DNA of 64,000 bases from Flavobacterium urumqiense (GCF_900108015.1 NZ_FNVP01000002.1:1-64000); one strand, 5' to 3'. Positions 29,548-38,052 are shown, counted from the stretch's first letter. Numbers and translations are program-made. The notes: generated by a model not told the origin, from the letters alone.

Positions 29548-29949
29548 TCAGGCGTAGAAAATATATTGGCTGTACAACTTAAAAAGTGGCGGTGCATTTG
29601 CATCGCAAAAATAAGAAGCTGTTTGAGTGCTTTTGAAATTTTCATTTGAAGAAAAAACAATCGTTTGCCATTCCTGAATCACAAAAGAAAAGTGAGAATC
29701 AAACGAAAACGCTTTAATGGATGCGTTATCCGATTTTTTTTGAAAATTAACTACTTTATCTTTACAACAACTATCCTTTTTGGCAACGATTTTTTCGCAA
29801 CATCCTTTTTCTGTTGCTTGAGAAACAATTGTATTTAAAGAAACCGAAGCAATTTCTTCTCCACAATAATGCACATTAAAAGCCAACCCTGCATTGGAAA
29901 CCAATAGTAGGAAAGCTAAAAATAAACTAGTGCATTTTTTAATATTCAT
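29548..29949 (-). CDS. HYC_CC_PP family protein
   Basis: 133 residues with a signal peptide (LFLAFLLLVSNAGLAF). The three motifs that name the family are present in order: HYCGEEI (about 27-33), GCCEK and SCCKDK pairs (about 49-64), and ANAPPLFKLY near the end. It is a small exported cysteine-rich protein of unknown function that accompanies TonB receptors and HMA proteins in Bacteroidota, so metal binding by the CC pairs is a reasonable guess. First gene of the three-gene metal locus. Confidence 0.85.
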   Translation of the reverse strand: MNIKKCTSLFLAFLLLVSNAGLAFNVHYCGEEIASVSLNTIVSQATEKGCCEKIVAKKDSCCKDKVVNFQKKSDNASIKAFSFDSHFSFVIQEWQTIVFSSNENFKSTQTASYFCDANAPPLFKLYSQYIFYA

Positions 29950-30002
29950 GATACAAAATTAGTTAATAAAAGGGCTCTTAAAACCAAAAATAGTGTTAAA
30001 AA

Positions 30003-30242
30003 TCATAATTGAAATTCTTGTCCCATAAAAGGGATTTTAAAATCAAAATGATATCTTTCATTGATTTTTACACGTAGCTCATTTAGTGGTTTGTTTTCAC
30101 CATTGACCAAAAACACCTTAATAGGTTTGTTTTCTTAGGCCGAAAGCCAGTTAAGCAAATCCTTCTGATCTCCTTGAGCTGACAAACTTTCTATTTCCAG
30201 AATATTTGCCAATACCGGATACTATTTACCGTAAACAATCAT
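30003..30242 (-). pseudogene. 3' remnant of an MBL-fold RNA-processing exonuclease gene
   Basis: Read on the minus strand from 30242, the frame gives YPVLANILEIESLSAQGDQK, DLLNWLSA, NKPIKVFLVNGE and RVKINERYHFDFKIP, the C-terminal RMMBL end of metallo-beta-lactamase-fold mRNA processing proteins (usually ...SAHGD...LLNWL...KVFLVHGE). Two in-frame stops (after YGK and after LSA) and loss of the catalytic N-terminal domain show it is dead. Traces of the preceding segment may extend to about 30300 in another frame. The remaining stretch 30300-30481 holds nothing I can name. Confidence 0.75.
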
Positions 30243-30481
30243 AATTTTTTATTATTTCTTTTACCAAAACTACACCCAATATCAACAATTTATCTTTTTT
30301 GAAGAGGTTAAAGTGGTTAAACAAGTTAATGGATAAAAATTACCAGTGTCTTCTTTTGTATTTAAATTATTATTCGTCGAATAATTCCAACTTGAGAAAT
30401 GTAATGCTTGCCTATCTACACACAGTTATTTATTTGATAATACACAAATTAGACTTAATAAGGATAACAAAAAAAGACTAC

Positions 30482-30922
30482 TTATTTTTTTTTTTGATAA
30501 TAAAATGCAGGAACAAACAATAGTACAAAAATGGGCTGAATGAGAAATCTACGAACATAAAAAAGCGCGAAATTATTGTGTCCTTTACTATAGTAGGTTA
30601 TGAAGAAAAAAGAAATAATTAGAATCATAAAGAAAAAGTAATACAGAACAAGGGCAAATTTTACCATTTGAACTTCCTTGAAAAGAACATAGATAATCCA
30701 CAATGATACAACGGTATTCAAGGTATAGCGGAACAGCAGTCCAAAAAACAATTGAAATGGATTGAAATTGGGTAACGATAACTTAGTAAAATCATTTTTG
30801 AAGTAATCCAAAAAAGGGTCATAAAATAATTGATCTTCAAATGCTCGAATAAGCGCTAACAATGCTACCAAAAAAAGGAATTGCGCTAATCTAATTTTAT
30901 TATTTAGTATTTTTCGAAGCAT
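30482..30922 (-). CDS. exosortase F system-associated membrane protein
   Basis: 146 residues with about four hydrophobic segments. The pattern RAFEDQLFYDPFLDYFKNDF near the N-terminus and LLFRYTLNTVVSLWIIYVLFK in the middle fits the small protein that accompanies XrtF in flavobacteria. Its start overlaps the end of xrtF by 23 nt, implying translational coupling. Function unknown, presumably an accessory to exosortase processing in the inner membrane. Confidence 0.8.
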   Translation of the reverse strand: MLRKILNNKIRLAQFLFLVALLALIRAFEDQLFYDPFLDYFKNDFTKLSLPNFNPFQLFFGLLFRYTLNTVVSLWIIYVLFKEVQMVKFALVLYYFFFMILIISFFFITYYSKGHNNFALFYVRRFLIQPIFVLLFVPAFYYQKKK

Positions 30923-31454
30923 ATTTTGAAAATTTACGTACCCATATTACCCACAAAATAAAAACCACTCCATAAATAAATAATGGAAAAAGTACTCCGT
31001 GTAAAAATTTCTCTTCTTTTGGAAAATGAAACATCAAAACACATAATAATGCTATTCTAATGACATTTAAAATATAAATAAGTAGGCTTCCGCCAAAAAT
31101 AAAAAGTAACGTAGCCTTTAGCTTCCCAGAAAAAGCAATTACAAAAGAAATAAACAAAATAATAACACTGACGGCATTACAGCCTTCAATGATTCGAGCT
31201 ACATATTTTTGATTGAAAATTAACTTAATAAAGGAATGGGATTGATTTTCTTCAATTGAAAAATTAAAGCCTAAAAAATGCAACAATTGATTCGTATTGT
31301 TACCCACCATTTTTGTTATAGCATCCAATTTATTTTCTCCAAAGCTATTTAGATATTCTTGATAAAGAATAGTCAATACTATGTATGTAAAAAAAAAGGT
31401 AGCCAGAAAAAGTAAAAAAGGTTTGTAGAGAATAAAATATTTTTTCAAAATCAA
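30900..31454 (-). CDS. xrtF: exosortase family protein XrtF
   Basis: 184 residues from TTG at 31454, or 182 from the TTG at 31448, which gives the more usual MKKY start. Multi-pass membrane protein with the exosortase catalytic triad: Cys in IIEGCNAVSVIILFISFVIAF, Arg in YILNVIRIALLCVL, and His in EKFLHGVLFPLFIYG. Exosortases cleave a C-terminal sorting signal and probably attach the protein to a surface carrier. XrtF is the dedicated flavobacterial type. No substrate with a recognisable sorting tail is in this window. A minus-strand -7 element lies just upstream. Confidence 0.88.
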   Translation of the reverse strand: MILKKYFILYKPFLLFLATFFFTYIVLTILYQEYLNSFGENKLDAITKMVGNNTNQLLHFLGFNFSIEENQSHSFIKLIFNQKYVARIIEGCNAVSVIILFISFVIAFSGKLKATLLFIFGGSLLIYILNVIRIALLCVLMFHFPKEEKFLHGVLFPLFIYGVVFILWVIWVRKFSKYASKNTK

Positions 31455-31462
31455 TTTTTTAA

Positions 31463-31470
31463 CAAATTTA
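31463..31470 (-). promoter_or_regulatory. candidate -7 element (xrtF)
   Basis: Minus-strand TAAATTTG matches TAnnTTTG and ends only 8-14 nt before the two possible TTG starts of xrtF, implying a very short leader or a leaderless message. No -33 TTG is evident. Confidence 0.4.
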
Positions 31471-31496
31471 TATAATTTTTAAAACCTGCTTTAAAT

Positions 31497-31504
31497 TACT
31501 TTTG
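31497..31504 (+). promoter_or_regulatory. candidate -7 element (GAF protein)
   Basis: TACTTTTG matches TAnnTTTG, 20 nt before the ATG of the GAF-domain gene. It is back to back with the xrtF element. Confidence 0.45.
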
Positions 31505-31524
31505 TATAAATATAAATAAAAACC

Positions 31525-31986
31525 ATGACATTTCAAGAATTACAGCCAAAAGTAACCGAAATCACCTTAAATACAACCCTTTCAAGAGACGAAAAACTTT
31601 TATCTATTTGTAAGCTTCTAAGCGACTCTATTGACTACTACAACTGGGTAGGATTTTATTTTGCCAATCAGGAAACTAAAACCTTACACTTAGGTCCCTA
31701 TGTAGGAGCAGAAACAGACCATACTGTAATTCCTTTTGGAAAAGGTATTTGCGGACAAGTCGCGGTTTCAAATGAGAATTTTGTGGTCCCGGACGTTTCA
31801 GCTCAAGACAATTATATTGCCTGCAGCTTTACTGTCAAATCAGAAATCGTAGTACCTCTTTTTGTAAATGGAGAAAATATTGGGCAAATTGATATTGATA
31901 GTCATGTCATTGATCCATTTACTAAAGCTGACGAAAAATTTTTAGAATTTGTAAATCAAGAAATTGCGAAAATATTTACAGTATAA
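31525..31986 (+). CDS. GAF-domain protein, probable free methionine-(R)-sulfoxide reductase
   Basis: 153 residues forming a single GAF domain. The motif FGKGICGQVA (Cys76) and YIACSFTVKSEIVVPLF (Cys100) match the fRMsr (YebR) signature, including SEIVVP and the closing IGQIDIDSHVIDPFTKADEKFLE. The enzyme reduces free L-methionine-(R)-sulfoxide. The third cysteine of the E. coli enzyme, in the earlier GPFxGxxAC loop, is missing here (GPYVGAETDH), so the resolving chemistry may differ. Some annotations would call it only a GAF protein. Confidence 0.78.
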   Translation: MTFQELQPKVTEITLNTTLSRDEKLLSICKLLSDSIDYYNWVGFYFANQETKTLHLGPYVGAETDHTVIPFGKGICGQVAVSNENFVVPDVSAQDNYIACSFTVKSEIVVPLFVNGENIGQIDIDSHVIDPFTKADEKFLEFVNQEIAKIFTV

Positions 31987-32028
31987 TACGCTGAAAATTA
32001 AATTCTTAAAGCTTAGACAAATTTTCTC

Positions 32029-32058
32029 TTGTCTTTTTAAAAATAAAGATTATCTTTG
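32029..32058 (+). promoter_or_regulatory. promoter of rpsO
   Basis: TTG at 32029-32031 and TATCTTTG at 32051-32058 (TAnnTTTG) with a 19-bp spacer, a textbook Bacteroidota promoter. The leader would be about 50 nt. Confidence 0.75.
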
Positions 32059-32114
32059 CACCCGTCTTACAATAGATGTATGACATACATAAAAATCATT
32101 AAACAAATATTGGA

Positions 32115-32381
32115 ATGTATTTAACTAAAGAGATTAAAGAAGAAATTTTCGCTAAACACGGAGATGTTACAAACACTGGAAAATCAGAAAGTCAAATTGC
32201 TTTGTTCACTTTCAGAATTAGCCACTTAACTGAGCATTTGAAAAAAAATCGTCATGATTATAATACAGAACGTTCATTAGTATTGCTAGTTGGAAAAAGA
32301 AGATCTTTGTTGGATTACTTGAAGAAAACAGAAATCAACAGATATCGTGAGATTATCAAAGTATTGAATATCAGAAAATAA
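32115..32381 (+). CDS. rpsO: 30S ribosomal protein S15
   Basis: 88 residues. The family core is intact: HGDVTNTGKSESQIALFTFRISHLTEHLK, DYNTERSLVLLVGKRRSLLDYLKK, ending RYREIIKVLNIRK. Binds 16S rRNA helix 22 early in assembly. As in many bacteria it directly precedes pnp. A terminator lies between, so pnp may be read partly by read-through or from its own start. Confidence 0.97.
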   Translation: MYLTKEIKEEIFAKHGDVTNTGKSESQIALFTFRISHLTEHLKKNRHDYNTERSLVLLVGKRRSLLDYLKKTEINRYREIIKVLNIRK

Positions 32382-32386
32382 TCAAT

Positions 32387-32416
32387 ACAAAAGAGGTGCG
32401 AAAGTGCCTCTTTTTG
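32387..32416 (+). terminator. terminator between rpsO and pnp
   Basis: AAAAGAGG pairs with CCTCTTTT around a short GCGAAAGT-type loop, followed by a T-run. Confidence 0.75.
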
Positions 32417-32531
32417 TTTTTATATACAATAATAAAAAAAGTTTGGTTTTTCATTGGGTTTTAGGCATTAACTACGCAAAACAACAACTACAACACAACT
32501 AGAACCCATGTTTAACTAATAAATTAATTTT

Positions 32532-34667
32532 ATGATTCCACAATTATTTGTAGAAAGTATCGATTTAGGTGATGGCAGAAACATCACAATCGAGACAGGT
32601 CGTTTAGCTAAACAAGCGGATGGATCTGTAGTAGTAAGAATAGGTAAAACTGTTATTTTAGGAACAGTTGTATCTTCAAGAAAAGCAAGTCCTGGTATCG
32701 ACTTTTTACCACTTACGGTAGATTACCGTGAAAAATTTGCTGCAGCAGGACGTTTCCCTGGTGGTTTCTTCAAAAGAGAAGCACGTCCAAGCGATAACGA
32801 AGTGTTAACAATGCGTTTAGTAGACCGTGTATTGCGCCCACTTTTCCCGGATGACTATCATGCCGAAGTTCAAGTGATGATTCAATTAATGTCTCATGAC
32901 GAAGATGTAATGCCAGATGCATTAGCAGGTTTAGCCGCTTCTGCAGCTTTAGCTTTGTCTGACATTCCTTTTGAAACATTAATCTCTGAAGCTAGAGTTG
33001 GAAGAATTGACGGTAAATTCATCATCAATCCAAGTCGCGCACAATTAGCATTATCTGACATTGATATGATGATTGGAGCTTCTATGGATTCTATCGCAAT
33101 GGTAGAAGGTGAGATGAAAGAAATTTCAGAAGCAGAAATGTTAGAAGCAATTAAATTTGCACACGAACACATAAAAAACCAAATCGCTGCTCAACTACGT
33201 TTGCAAGCTACTTTTGGAAAAAAGGAAGTTCGTACTTATGAAGGAGAGAGAGAAGACGAAGCAATTTACGCTAAAGTAAAAGCCGCATCTTACGATATGT
33301 GTTACGCTATCGCAAAACAAGGTACAGCCAAACAAGAAAGAACAGCTCAATTTGCAGCAGTAAAAGAAGAAGTAAAAGCGTTATTTACAGAAGAAGAATT
33401 GGCTGAAAATGGCGATTTAGTTTCTAAATACTTTTACAAAGCTAACAAAGAAGCAGTTCGTAATGTAACACTAGATTTAGGAACACGTTTAGACGGAAGA
33501 AAAACTACAGAAATCAGACCAATCTGGTGTGAAGTAGATTACTTACCATCTGTACACGGATCAGCATTGTTTACACGTGGAGAAACACAAGCATTGGCAA
33601 CAGCAACTTTAGGAACCTCTAGAGAAGCAAACCAAATTGATTCTCCATCACAACAAGGTGAAGAAAAATTCTACTTACATTATAACTTCCCTCCTTTCTC
33701 AACTGGTGAAGCACGTCCTTTGAGAGGAACTTCAAGAAGAGAAGTAGGTCACGGAAACTTGGCTCAACGAGCATTAAAAAACATGATTCCTACTGATTGT
33801 CCTTATACCATTCGTGTAGTATCTGAAGTTTTAGAATCAAATGGTTCTTCTTCTATGGCTACCGTTTGCGCTGGAACATTAGCACTTATGGATGCAGGTA
33901 TCCAAATGATTCGTCCAGTTTCTGGAATTGCAATGGGATTAATTACTGATGGAGAACGTTTTGCTGTATTGTCTGATATTCTTGGTGATGAAGATCACTT
34001 AGGAGATATGGACTTCAAGGTAACTGGAACTTCTGTAGGAATTACAGCGTGTCAAATGGACATCAAGATTGACGGATTGAAATACGAGATTATGGAAGCT
34101 GCTTTAGCGCAAGCTCGTGACGGTCGTTTGCATATTCTTGGAAAATTAATTGAAACTTTAGCTGAGCCAAAAGCCGATGTAAAAACGTATGCTCCAAAAA
34201 TTATTACACGAACAATTCCTGGTAACTTTATTGGTGCTTTGATTGGACCTGGAGGAAAAGTAATTCAAGAATTACAAAAAGCTACTGGAACGACTATCGT
34301 AATCAACGAAGTGGATGAACAAGGAGTTATCGAAATCTTAGGAACGGATCCTGCCGGAATTGAAGCAGTATTGGCTAAAATTAAGTCAATTACTTTCAAA
34401 CCACAAATGGGAGAAGCTTACGAAGTGAAAGTAATTAAAATGCTAGATTTTGGTGCAGTAGTAGAATATACTGCCGCTCCAGGAAACGAAGTTTTATTAC
34501 ACGTATCGGAACTTGCTTGGGAACGCACTGAAAATGTTTCTGATGTAGTAAAAATGGGTGATGTATTCGAAGTAAAATACTTAGGATTGGATCCAAAAAC
34601 AAGAAAAGAAAAAGTGTCAAGAAAAGCACTTATGCCAAGACCTCCGCGTGAGGAAAGAAAAGAGTAA
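32532..34667 (+). CDS. pnp: polyribonucleotide nucleotidyltransferase (PNPase)
   Basis: 711 residues with the full domain set: first RNase PH-like domain (about 1-210), helical linker, second catalytic RNase PH domain (about 310-540, [34 protein letters not shown]), KH domain ([19 protein letters not shown]) and S1 domain ([35 protein letters not shown]). Degrades RNA 3' to 5' with phosphate as part of the mRNA turnover machinery. It follows rpsO and precedes rpoD, and the 115-nt leader contains no clear promoter. Confidence 0.98.
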   Translation: MIPQLFVESIDLGDGRNITIETGRLAKQADGSVVVRIGKTVILGTVVSSRKASPGIDFLPLTVDYREKFAAAGRFPGGFFKREARPSDNEVLTMRLVDRVLRPLFPDDYHAEVQVMIQLMSHDEDVMPDALAGLAASAALALSDIPFETLISEARVGRIDGKFIINPSRAQLALSDIDMMIGASMDSIAMVEGEMKEISEAEMLEAIKFAHEHIKNQIAAQLRLQATFGKKEVRTYEGEREDEAIYAKVKAASYDMCYAIAKQGTAKQERTAQFAAVKEEVKALFTEEELAENGDLVSKYFYKANKEAVRNVTLDLGTRLDGRKTTEIRPIWCEVDYLPSVHGSALFTRGETQALATATLGTSREANQIDSPSQQGEEKFYLHYNFPPFSTGEARPLRGTSRREVGHGNLAQRALKNMIPTDCPYTIRVVSEVLESNGSSSMATVCAGTLALMDAGIQMIRPVSGIAMGLITDGERFAVLSDILGDEDHLGDMDFKVTGTSVGITACQMDIKIDGLKYEIMEAALAQARDGRLHILGKLIETLAEPKADVKTYAPKIITRTIPGNFIGALIGPGGKVIQELQKATGTTIVINEVDEQGVIEILGTDPAGIEAVLAKIKSITFKPQMGEAYEVKVIKMLDFGAVVEYTAAPGNEVLLHVSELAWERTENVSDVVKMGDVFEVKYLGLDPKTRKEKVSRKALMPRPPREERKE

Positions 34668-34700
34668 TCAGATCTTAGTTTACTAAAGGTTTATTTATAG

Positions 34701-34735
34701 AAAACCCCAATTCATGTATTTGAATTGGGGTTTTT
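34701..34735 (+). terminator. terminator after pnp
   Basis: AAAACCCCAATTCA pairs with TGAATTGGGGTTTT around a 6-nt loop, and a T-run follows. Confidence 0.92.
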
Positions 34736-34831
34736 CGCTTATAATTAAATTATTTTCAAAACAATTGTAACTTTTTTGAAACTACATACGTATAATCATT
34801 TGTACACTTAAAAAATTGAGGAGACAAAAAC

Positions 34832-35695
34832 ATGAGACAACTTAAAATCACCAAGCAGGTTACAAATCGTGAAACTGCATCATTAGACAAATATTTACAA
34901 GAAATTGGAAAAGTTGACCTTATTACCGCTGACGAAGAGGTAGAACTAGCACAAAAAATTAAAGCTGGGGATCAAAAAGCCCTAGAAAAATTGACAAAAG
35001 CTAATTTACGTTTCGTTGTTTCGGTAGCAAAACAATACCAAAATCAAGGACTTACACTTCCTGATTTAATTAATGAAGGAAATTTAGGATTGATAAAAGC
35101 AGCACAACGTTTTGATGAAACACGTGGTTTCAAATTCATTTCATATGCCGTTTGGTGGATTCGTCAATCTATATTACAAGCTTTGGCAGAACAATCCCGT
35201 ATCGTTCGTTTGCCTTTGAACAAAATTGGTTCTATCAATAAAATCAACAAAATGTACGCTTTACTTGAGCAATCTAACGAGCGTCCACCATCTGCTGAGG
35301 AAATTGCAAAAGAGCTTGATATGACCGTAAATGACGTAAAAGAGAGCATGAAAAACTCTGGTCGTCACTTATCAATGGATGCGCCTCTTGTAGAAGGAGA
35401 AGATTCTAACCTTTATGACGTTTTACGTTCTGGCGAATCTCCAAATCCAGACAGAGAATTAATTCACGAATCATTACGCACTGAAATCGAGCGTTCTTTG
35501 GAAACATTGACGCCTAGAGAAGCTGATGTTGTTCGTTTGTACTTTGGTCTTGGCGATCAACATCCAATGACATTAGAAGAGATTGGAGAAACTTTCGACT
35601 TAACTCGTGAGCGTGTGCGTCAAATCAAAGAAAAAGCAATCCGAAGATTGAAACACACTTCAAGAAGCAAAATACTAAAAACGTATTTAGGATAA
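34832..35695 (+). CDS. rpoD: primary RNA polymerase sigma factor RpoD/SigA
   Basis: 287 residues: the short Bacteroidota form lacking region 1.1 and the non-conserved insert. Region 1.2 ([28 protein letters not shown]), region 2 ([36 protein letters not shown]) with the -10-reading helix, region 3, and region 4 ([29 protein letters not shown]) are all present. It is the house-keeping sigma that would read the TAnnTTTG promoters seen throughout this window. Confidence 0.97.
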   Translation: MRQLKITKQVTNRETASLDKYLQEIGKVDLITADEEVELAQKIKAGDQKALEKLTKANLRFVVSVAKQYQNQGLTLPDLINEGNLGLIKAAQRFDETRGFKFISYAVWWIRQSILQALAEQSRIVRLPLNKIGSINKINKMYALLEQSNERPPSAEEIAKELDMTVNDVKESMKNSGRHLSMDAPLVEGEDSNLYDVLRSGESPNPDRELIHESLRTEIERSLETLTPREADVVRLYFGLGDQHPMTLEEIGETFDLTRERVRQIKEKAIRRLKHTSRSKILKTYLG

Positions 35696-35716
35696 AACAG
35701 TCAAGAGCCATAAAAT

Positions 35717-35752
35717 CAAAAATCATATCGTCCAACAACAATATGATTTTTG
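35717..35752 (+). terminator. first hairpin after rpoD
   Basis: CAAAAATCATAT (35717-35728) is perfectly complementary to ATATGATTTTTG (35741-35752). It has a T-tract inside the 3' arm but none after it, so it may protect the mRNA end rather than terminate on its own. Confidence 0.5.
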
Positions 35753-35818
35753 ACTTTCCGCTTTAGACTAATAAGTAACGACGGTCTGATTAACTGTTCG
35801 TTTTTTGATTGATGATTG

Positions 35819-35849
35819 AAACTCCGGCTGATTACCGGAGTTTTATTTT
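35819..35849 (+). terminator. second terminator after rpoD
   Basis: AAACTCCGG pairs with CCGGAGTTT around a 7-nt loop, then a T-rich run. Placed 124 bp after the rpoD stop codon, behind the first hairpin. Confidence 0.8.
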
Positions 35850-35931
35850 TTAATCTGAATTCGGTTCAGATTCTCTTACTTTTGAAATTCATTTCAGATT
35901 CCCTCATCCATTTACCGGTTTAAAATTATTT

Positions 35932-36021
35932 GAGCGTATCCCTTCGTAAAAACTTCGGGTCAGGCTTTCGGCTTTATCTCTCCGTTACACTTCGAGGATA
36001 CCGCCTCTATCCTTTACGCAA
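35932..36021. repeat. intergenic repeat-like element upstream of rpe
   Basis: A block with short inverted ends (GCGTA at 35934-35938, TACGC at 36015-36019) and a GC-richer interior (CGGGTCAGGCTTTCGGCTTT...) that stands out from the AT-rich surroundings. It resembles dispersed intergenic elements I recall from Flavobacterium genomes (reading GAGCGTGTCCC...CGGGTCGGGCT...CACGC), but no second copy is in this window. A 69-codon open frame across it is not a gene. Confidence 0.4.
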
Positions 36022-36082
36022 ATCACAGGATAATTCACTAATTGAATCCATAAAAAACTTTCGCCAATTGCTGCAAAAAAAC

Positions 36083-36090
36083 TACTTTTG
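36083..36090 (+). promoter_or_regulatory. candidate -7 promoter element (rpe)
   Basis: TACTTTTG matches TAnnTTTG, 59 nt before the rpe ATG. The -33 side lacks a TTG at the expected distance. The palindrome at 36113-36130 would lie in the leader. Confidence 0.45.
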
Positions 36091-36112
36091 CACAAACAAC
36101 ACAAACTGTAAG

Positions 36113-36130
36113 GATGCACTGCAGTGCATC
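36113..36130. repeat. 18-bp perfect palindrome in the rpe leader
   Basis: GATGCACTGCAGTGCATC is its own reverse complement. It is flanked on the right by TCTACGT and on the left by a damaged counterpart (TGTAAG), so the original element was probably longer and symmetrical. It would fold as a hairpin in the 5' leader of rpe. Confidence 0.6.
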
Positions 36131-36149
36131 TCTACGTAACAACTACATA

Positions 36150-36812
36150 ATGAAGAATACACTTATTGCTCCATCAGTACTCGCTGCTGATTTTGCCAAC
36201 TTACAACGCGACATCGAAATGATAAATAACAGTGAAGCCGATTGGTTTCATATTGATATTATGGATGGCGTTTTTGTTCCCAATATTTCTTATGGAATGC
36301 CCGTTTTAGAAGCTATTACAAGGCATGCTAAAAAAACAGTCGACGTTCACTTGATGATTGTAGATCCAGACCGATATATTAAAACTTTTGCTGAATTGGG
36401 TGCTAATATTCTAAGTGTACACTATGAAGCTTGTACGCACCTTCACAGAACGCTGCAAGCGATAAAAGCCGAAGGAATGAAAGCTGGTGTCGCTATCAAT
36501 CCACACACTAATATTGACTTACTGGAAGATGTAATCAGTGATATCGATTTGGTCTGTATTATGAGTGTGAATCCAGGTTTTGGAGGGCAATCATTTATCG
36601 AAAATACTTACGCAAAAGTTAAAAAATTAAAAGATTTAATCAATAGAAAAGGAGCGACTACACTTATAGAAGTTGACGGTGGCGTTACTAATAAAAATGC
36701 AAAACAACTTGTTGAAGCTGGAGCCGATGTTCTGGTAGCTGGAAGCTATGTGTTCAAAGCAGAAAATCCAACCCAAACAATACACGATTTAAAGAAGCTA
36801 ACAAGCTTTTAA
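36150..36812 (+). CDS. rpe: ribulose-phosphate 3-epimerase
   Basis: 220 residues from the ATG at 36150. A start at 36114 is in frame but falls inside the palindromic repeat and adds residues foreign to the family. The TIM-barrel signature is complete: IAPSVLAADFANLQRDIEMI, WFHIDIMDGVFVPNISYG, VHLMIVDPDRYI, LVCIMSVNPGFGGQSFI, and EVDGGVTNKNAKQLVEAGADVLVAGSYVF. Interconverts ribulose-5-P and xylulose-5-P in the pentose phosphate pathway. Confidence 0.96.
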   Translation: MKNTLIAPSVLAADFANLQRDIEMINNSEADWFHIDIMDGVFVPNISYGMPVLEAITRHAKKTVDVHLMIVDPDRYIKTFAELGANILSVHYEACTHLHRTLQAIKAEGMKAGVAINPHTNIDLLEDVISDIDLVCIMSVNPGFGGQSFIENTYAKVKKLKDLINRKGATTLIEVDGGVTNKNAKQLVEAGADVLVAGSYVFKAENPTQTIHDLKKLTSF

Positions 36813-36815
36813 GAA

Positions 36816-36836
36816 AATGGCGCCTTGGGCGCCATT
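36816..36836. terminator. hairpin between rpe and the peptidase gene
   Basis: AATGGCGCC and GGCGCCATT pair around TTG, just after the rpe stop codon and before the convergent gene. The T-tract on the plus side is short (TTCTTTATTT), and the hairpin may serve both genes. Confidence 0.65.
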
Positions 36837-36838
36837 CT

Positions 36839-37648
36839 TTATTTAAAATATTCTTCATTAAAATTAATCATCGCAGCAGTGTGAGTGTATAATTCTGGAT
36901 GTGTTGTTTTAAAAACATGAGGAGTTTCAAAAAGGTGCTCCAAGATCACCGATAAAAATTCAAATTGATTTCCATAAGCATACAATCTAAAATATCCTTT
37001 TTGTGTTAAAATAGCATTTAGATTTGGATCGGTGTAATATTTTATGACTTCTTTGAATTCATCAAAAAAGATAATAGCACTCGGATCATTACTTTTTAAG
37101 CAATGAAAATGCAACACATGAGAAAACTCATGTAAACCAAGATTAATATTGTCGTTTGAGGCAGAATGTCCAATCAAAAAATCTTCCCAAGAAAAAACGA
37201 TTGCTTTCATTTTAGGATTAAATTCTCCTTTGTGATACGCTTGATTTACGGTAGAAAAATAACTAGAAGGATAAATAATTATTTTGTCGAACAAACGGAT
37301 TAGATAATTTCTCATTCCAAAAGTTAACATTACATACGTTCCGGCAATCAAGATTTGCATGTCTTCGGTAATAAAAATTTCTTTACCGGTAAACTGATAG
37401 TTGGCAATAAACTCGATCACCCGATGTTCAAAATACATTTTTCTTTTTGGGGAAAGCCTATTATAAAACGGGAAATCGTTTATTAAAATTTGGCGTTGAC
37501 TTGATCTTAATTTTTTGTAAAAAGGATACCAATGAATATATAGCGGCTTATTGAATAAAAGCACGTAAGCTGGCTCCACGACTTTAAAAATCAAAAGAAG
37601 GAGAAATAAAGTTCCAAAAAGCACCGAAATAAAAAATTGAAGAGACAT
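36839..37648 (-). CDS. MtfA-like zinc metallopeptidase (DUF980)
   Basis: 269 residues. One N-terminal hydrophobic segment (about 4-24) may anchor the protein. The zinc motif HEFSHVLHF (HExxH, about residues 167-175) in NINLGLHEFSHVLHFHC and the preceding VFSWEDFLIGHSASNDN match the M90 / MtfA (DUF980) family, whose E. coli member is a peptidase that binds the Mlc repressor. No Mlc partner is seen. The downstream Glu/Asp ligand is plausibly within FEFLSVILEHLFETP. Single gene. Confidence 0.82.
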   Translation of the reverse strand: MSLQFFISVLFGTLFLLLLIFKVVEPAYVLLFNKPLYIHWYPFYKKLRSSQRQILINDFPFYNRLSPKRKMYFEHRVIEFIANYQFTGKEIFITEDMQILIAGTYVMLTFGMRNYLIRLFDKIIIYPSSYFSTVNQAYHKGEFNPKMKAIVFSWEDFLIGHSASNDNINLGLHEFSHVLHFHCLKSNDPSAIIFFDEFKEVIKYYTDPNLNAILTQKGYFRLYAYGNQFEFLSVILEHLFETPHVFKTTHPELYTHTAAMINFNEEYFK

Positions 37649-37732
37649 ACTTTATAACCTTTTTAAAATGAAAAAGCTTCAAAATAATTTCAAGTAAACT
37701 TGATTTTTTTGAAGCTATTCTTTATGTACTTG

Positions 37733-37806
37733 TGGCCGCGACAGGGTTCGAACCTGCAACCCTCAGAGTCGAAATCTGATATTCTATCCAGTTGAACTAC
37801 GCAGCC
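37733..37806 (-). tRNA. tRNA-Arg (anticodon TCG)
   Basis: Complete cloverleaf on the minus strand. The acceptor stem GGCTGCG/CGCGGCC includes one G:T pair, and the discriminator is A. The anticodon loop TTTCGAC reads TCG at plus-strand 37770-37772. The T-loop is GTTCGAACC-like. It is immediately followed upstream (1 nt) by a GIY-YIG pseudogene, so the tRNA has lost a normal upstream flank. Confidence 0.93.
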
Positions 37807-37807
37807 A

Positions 37808-38052
37808 TTATTTTATTACTTTGGTCTTTAAAAATTCTCTTCCACTTCCTGTTTTGAAATATTTTTCACGAAGAACTGCTTCATCTCTAGTTCCAAATTT
37901 TTCTAAATAAACCAATTTCCATGATTTAATAACCTTTGGGATTTTGTCTTACCAGAATTATCTTCTATTATTCGCTTGGCTATATCGCTTGTCTGACCTT
38001 TATAATGTCTGCCATCAATTTCACTCTCTAAAATGTATACTAAATATTCCAT
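37808..38052 (-). pseudogene. GIY-YIG nuclease, frameshifted
   Basis: From ATG at 38052 the frame reads MEYLVYILESEIDGRHYKGQ, TSDIAKRIIEDNSGKTK, the GIY-YIG half (VYI...YKG), then shifts. After a single-base deletion in an A-run (T-run at 37942-37945 on the plus strand) the next frame continues IPKVIKSWKLVYLEKFGTRD, EAVLREKYFKTGSGREFL, KTKVIK and stops at 37808. Joined, this is a full ~80-residue UvrC/Slx1-type GIY-YIG protein of the kind often found near tRNA genes in Bacteroidota. It could be a sequencing error. It sits exactly between an intact tRNA-Arg and a partial copy of it. Confidence 0.85.

Noticed and set aside
32417..32531. Riboswitch or autoregulatory leader before pnp
   Set aside because: Leader is AT-rich with no clear conserved fold. 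A structured RNase III-type leader cannot be supported by eye.
35930..36139. 69-codon open frame on the plus strand before rpe
   Set aside because: It covers the repeat-like block and the palindrome. Composition follows the repeat, not coding DNA.
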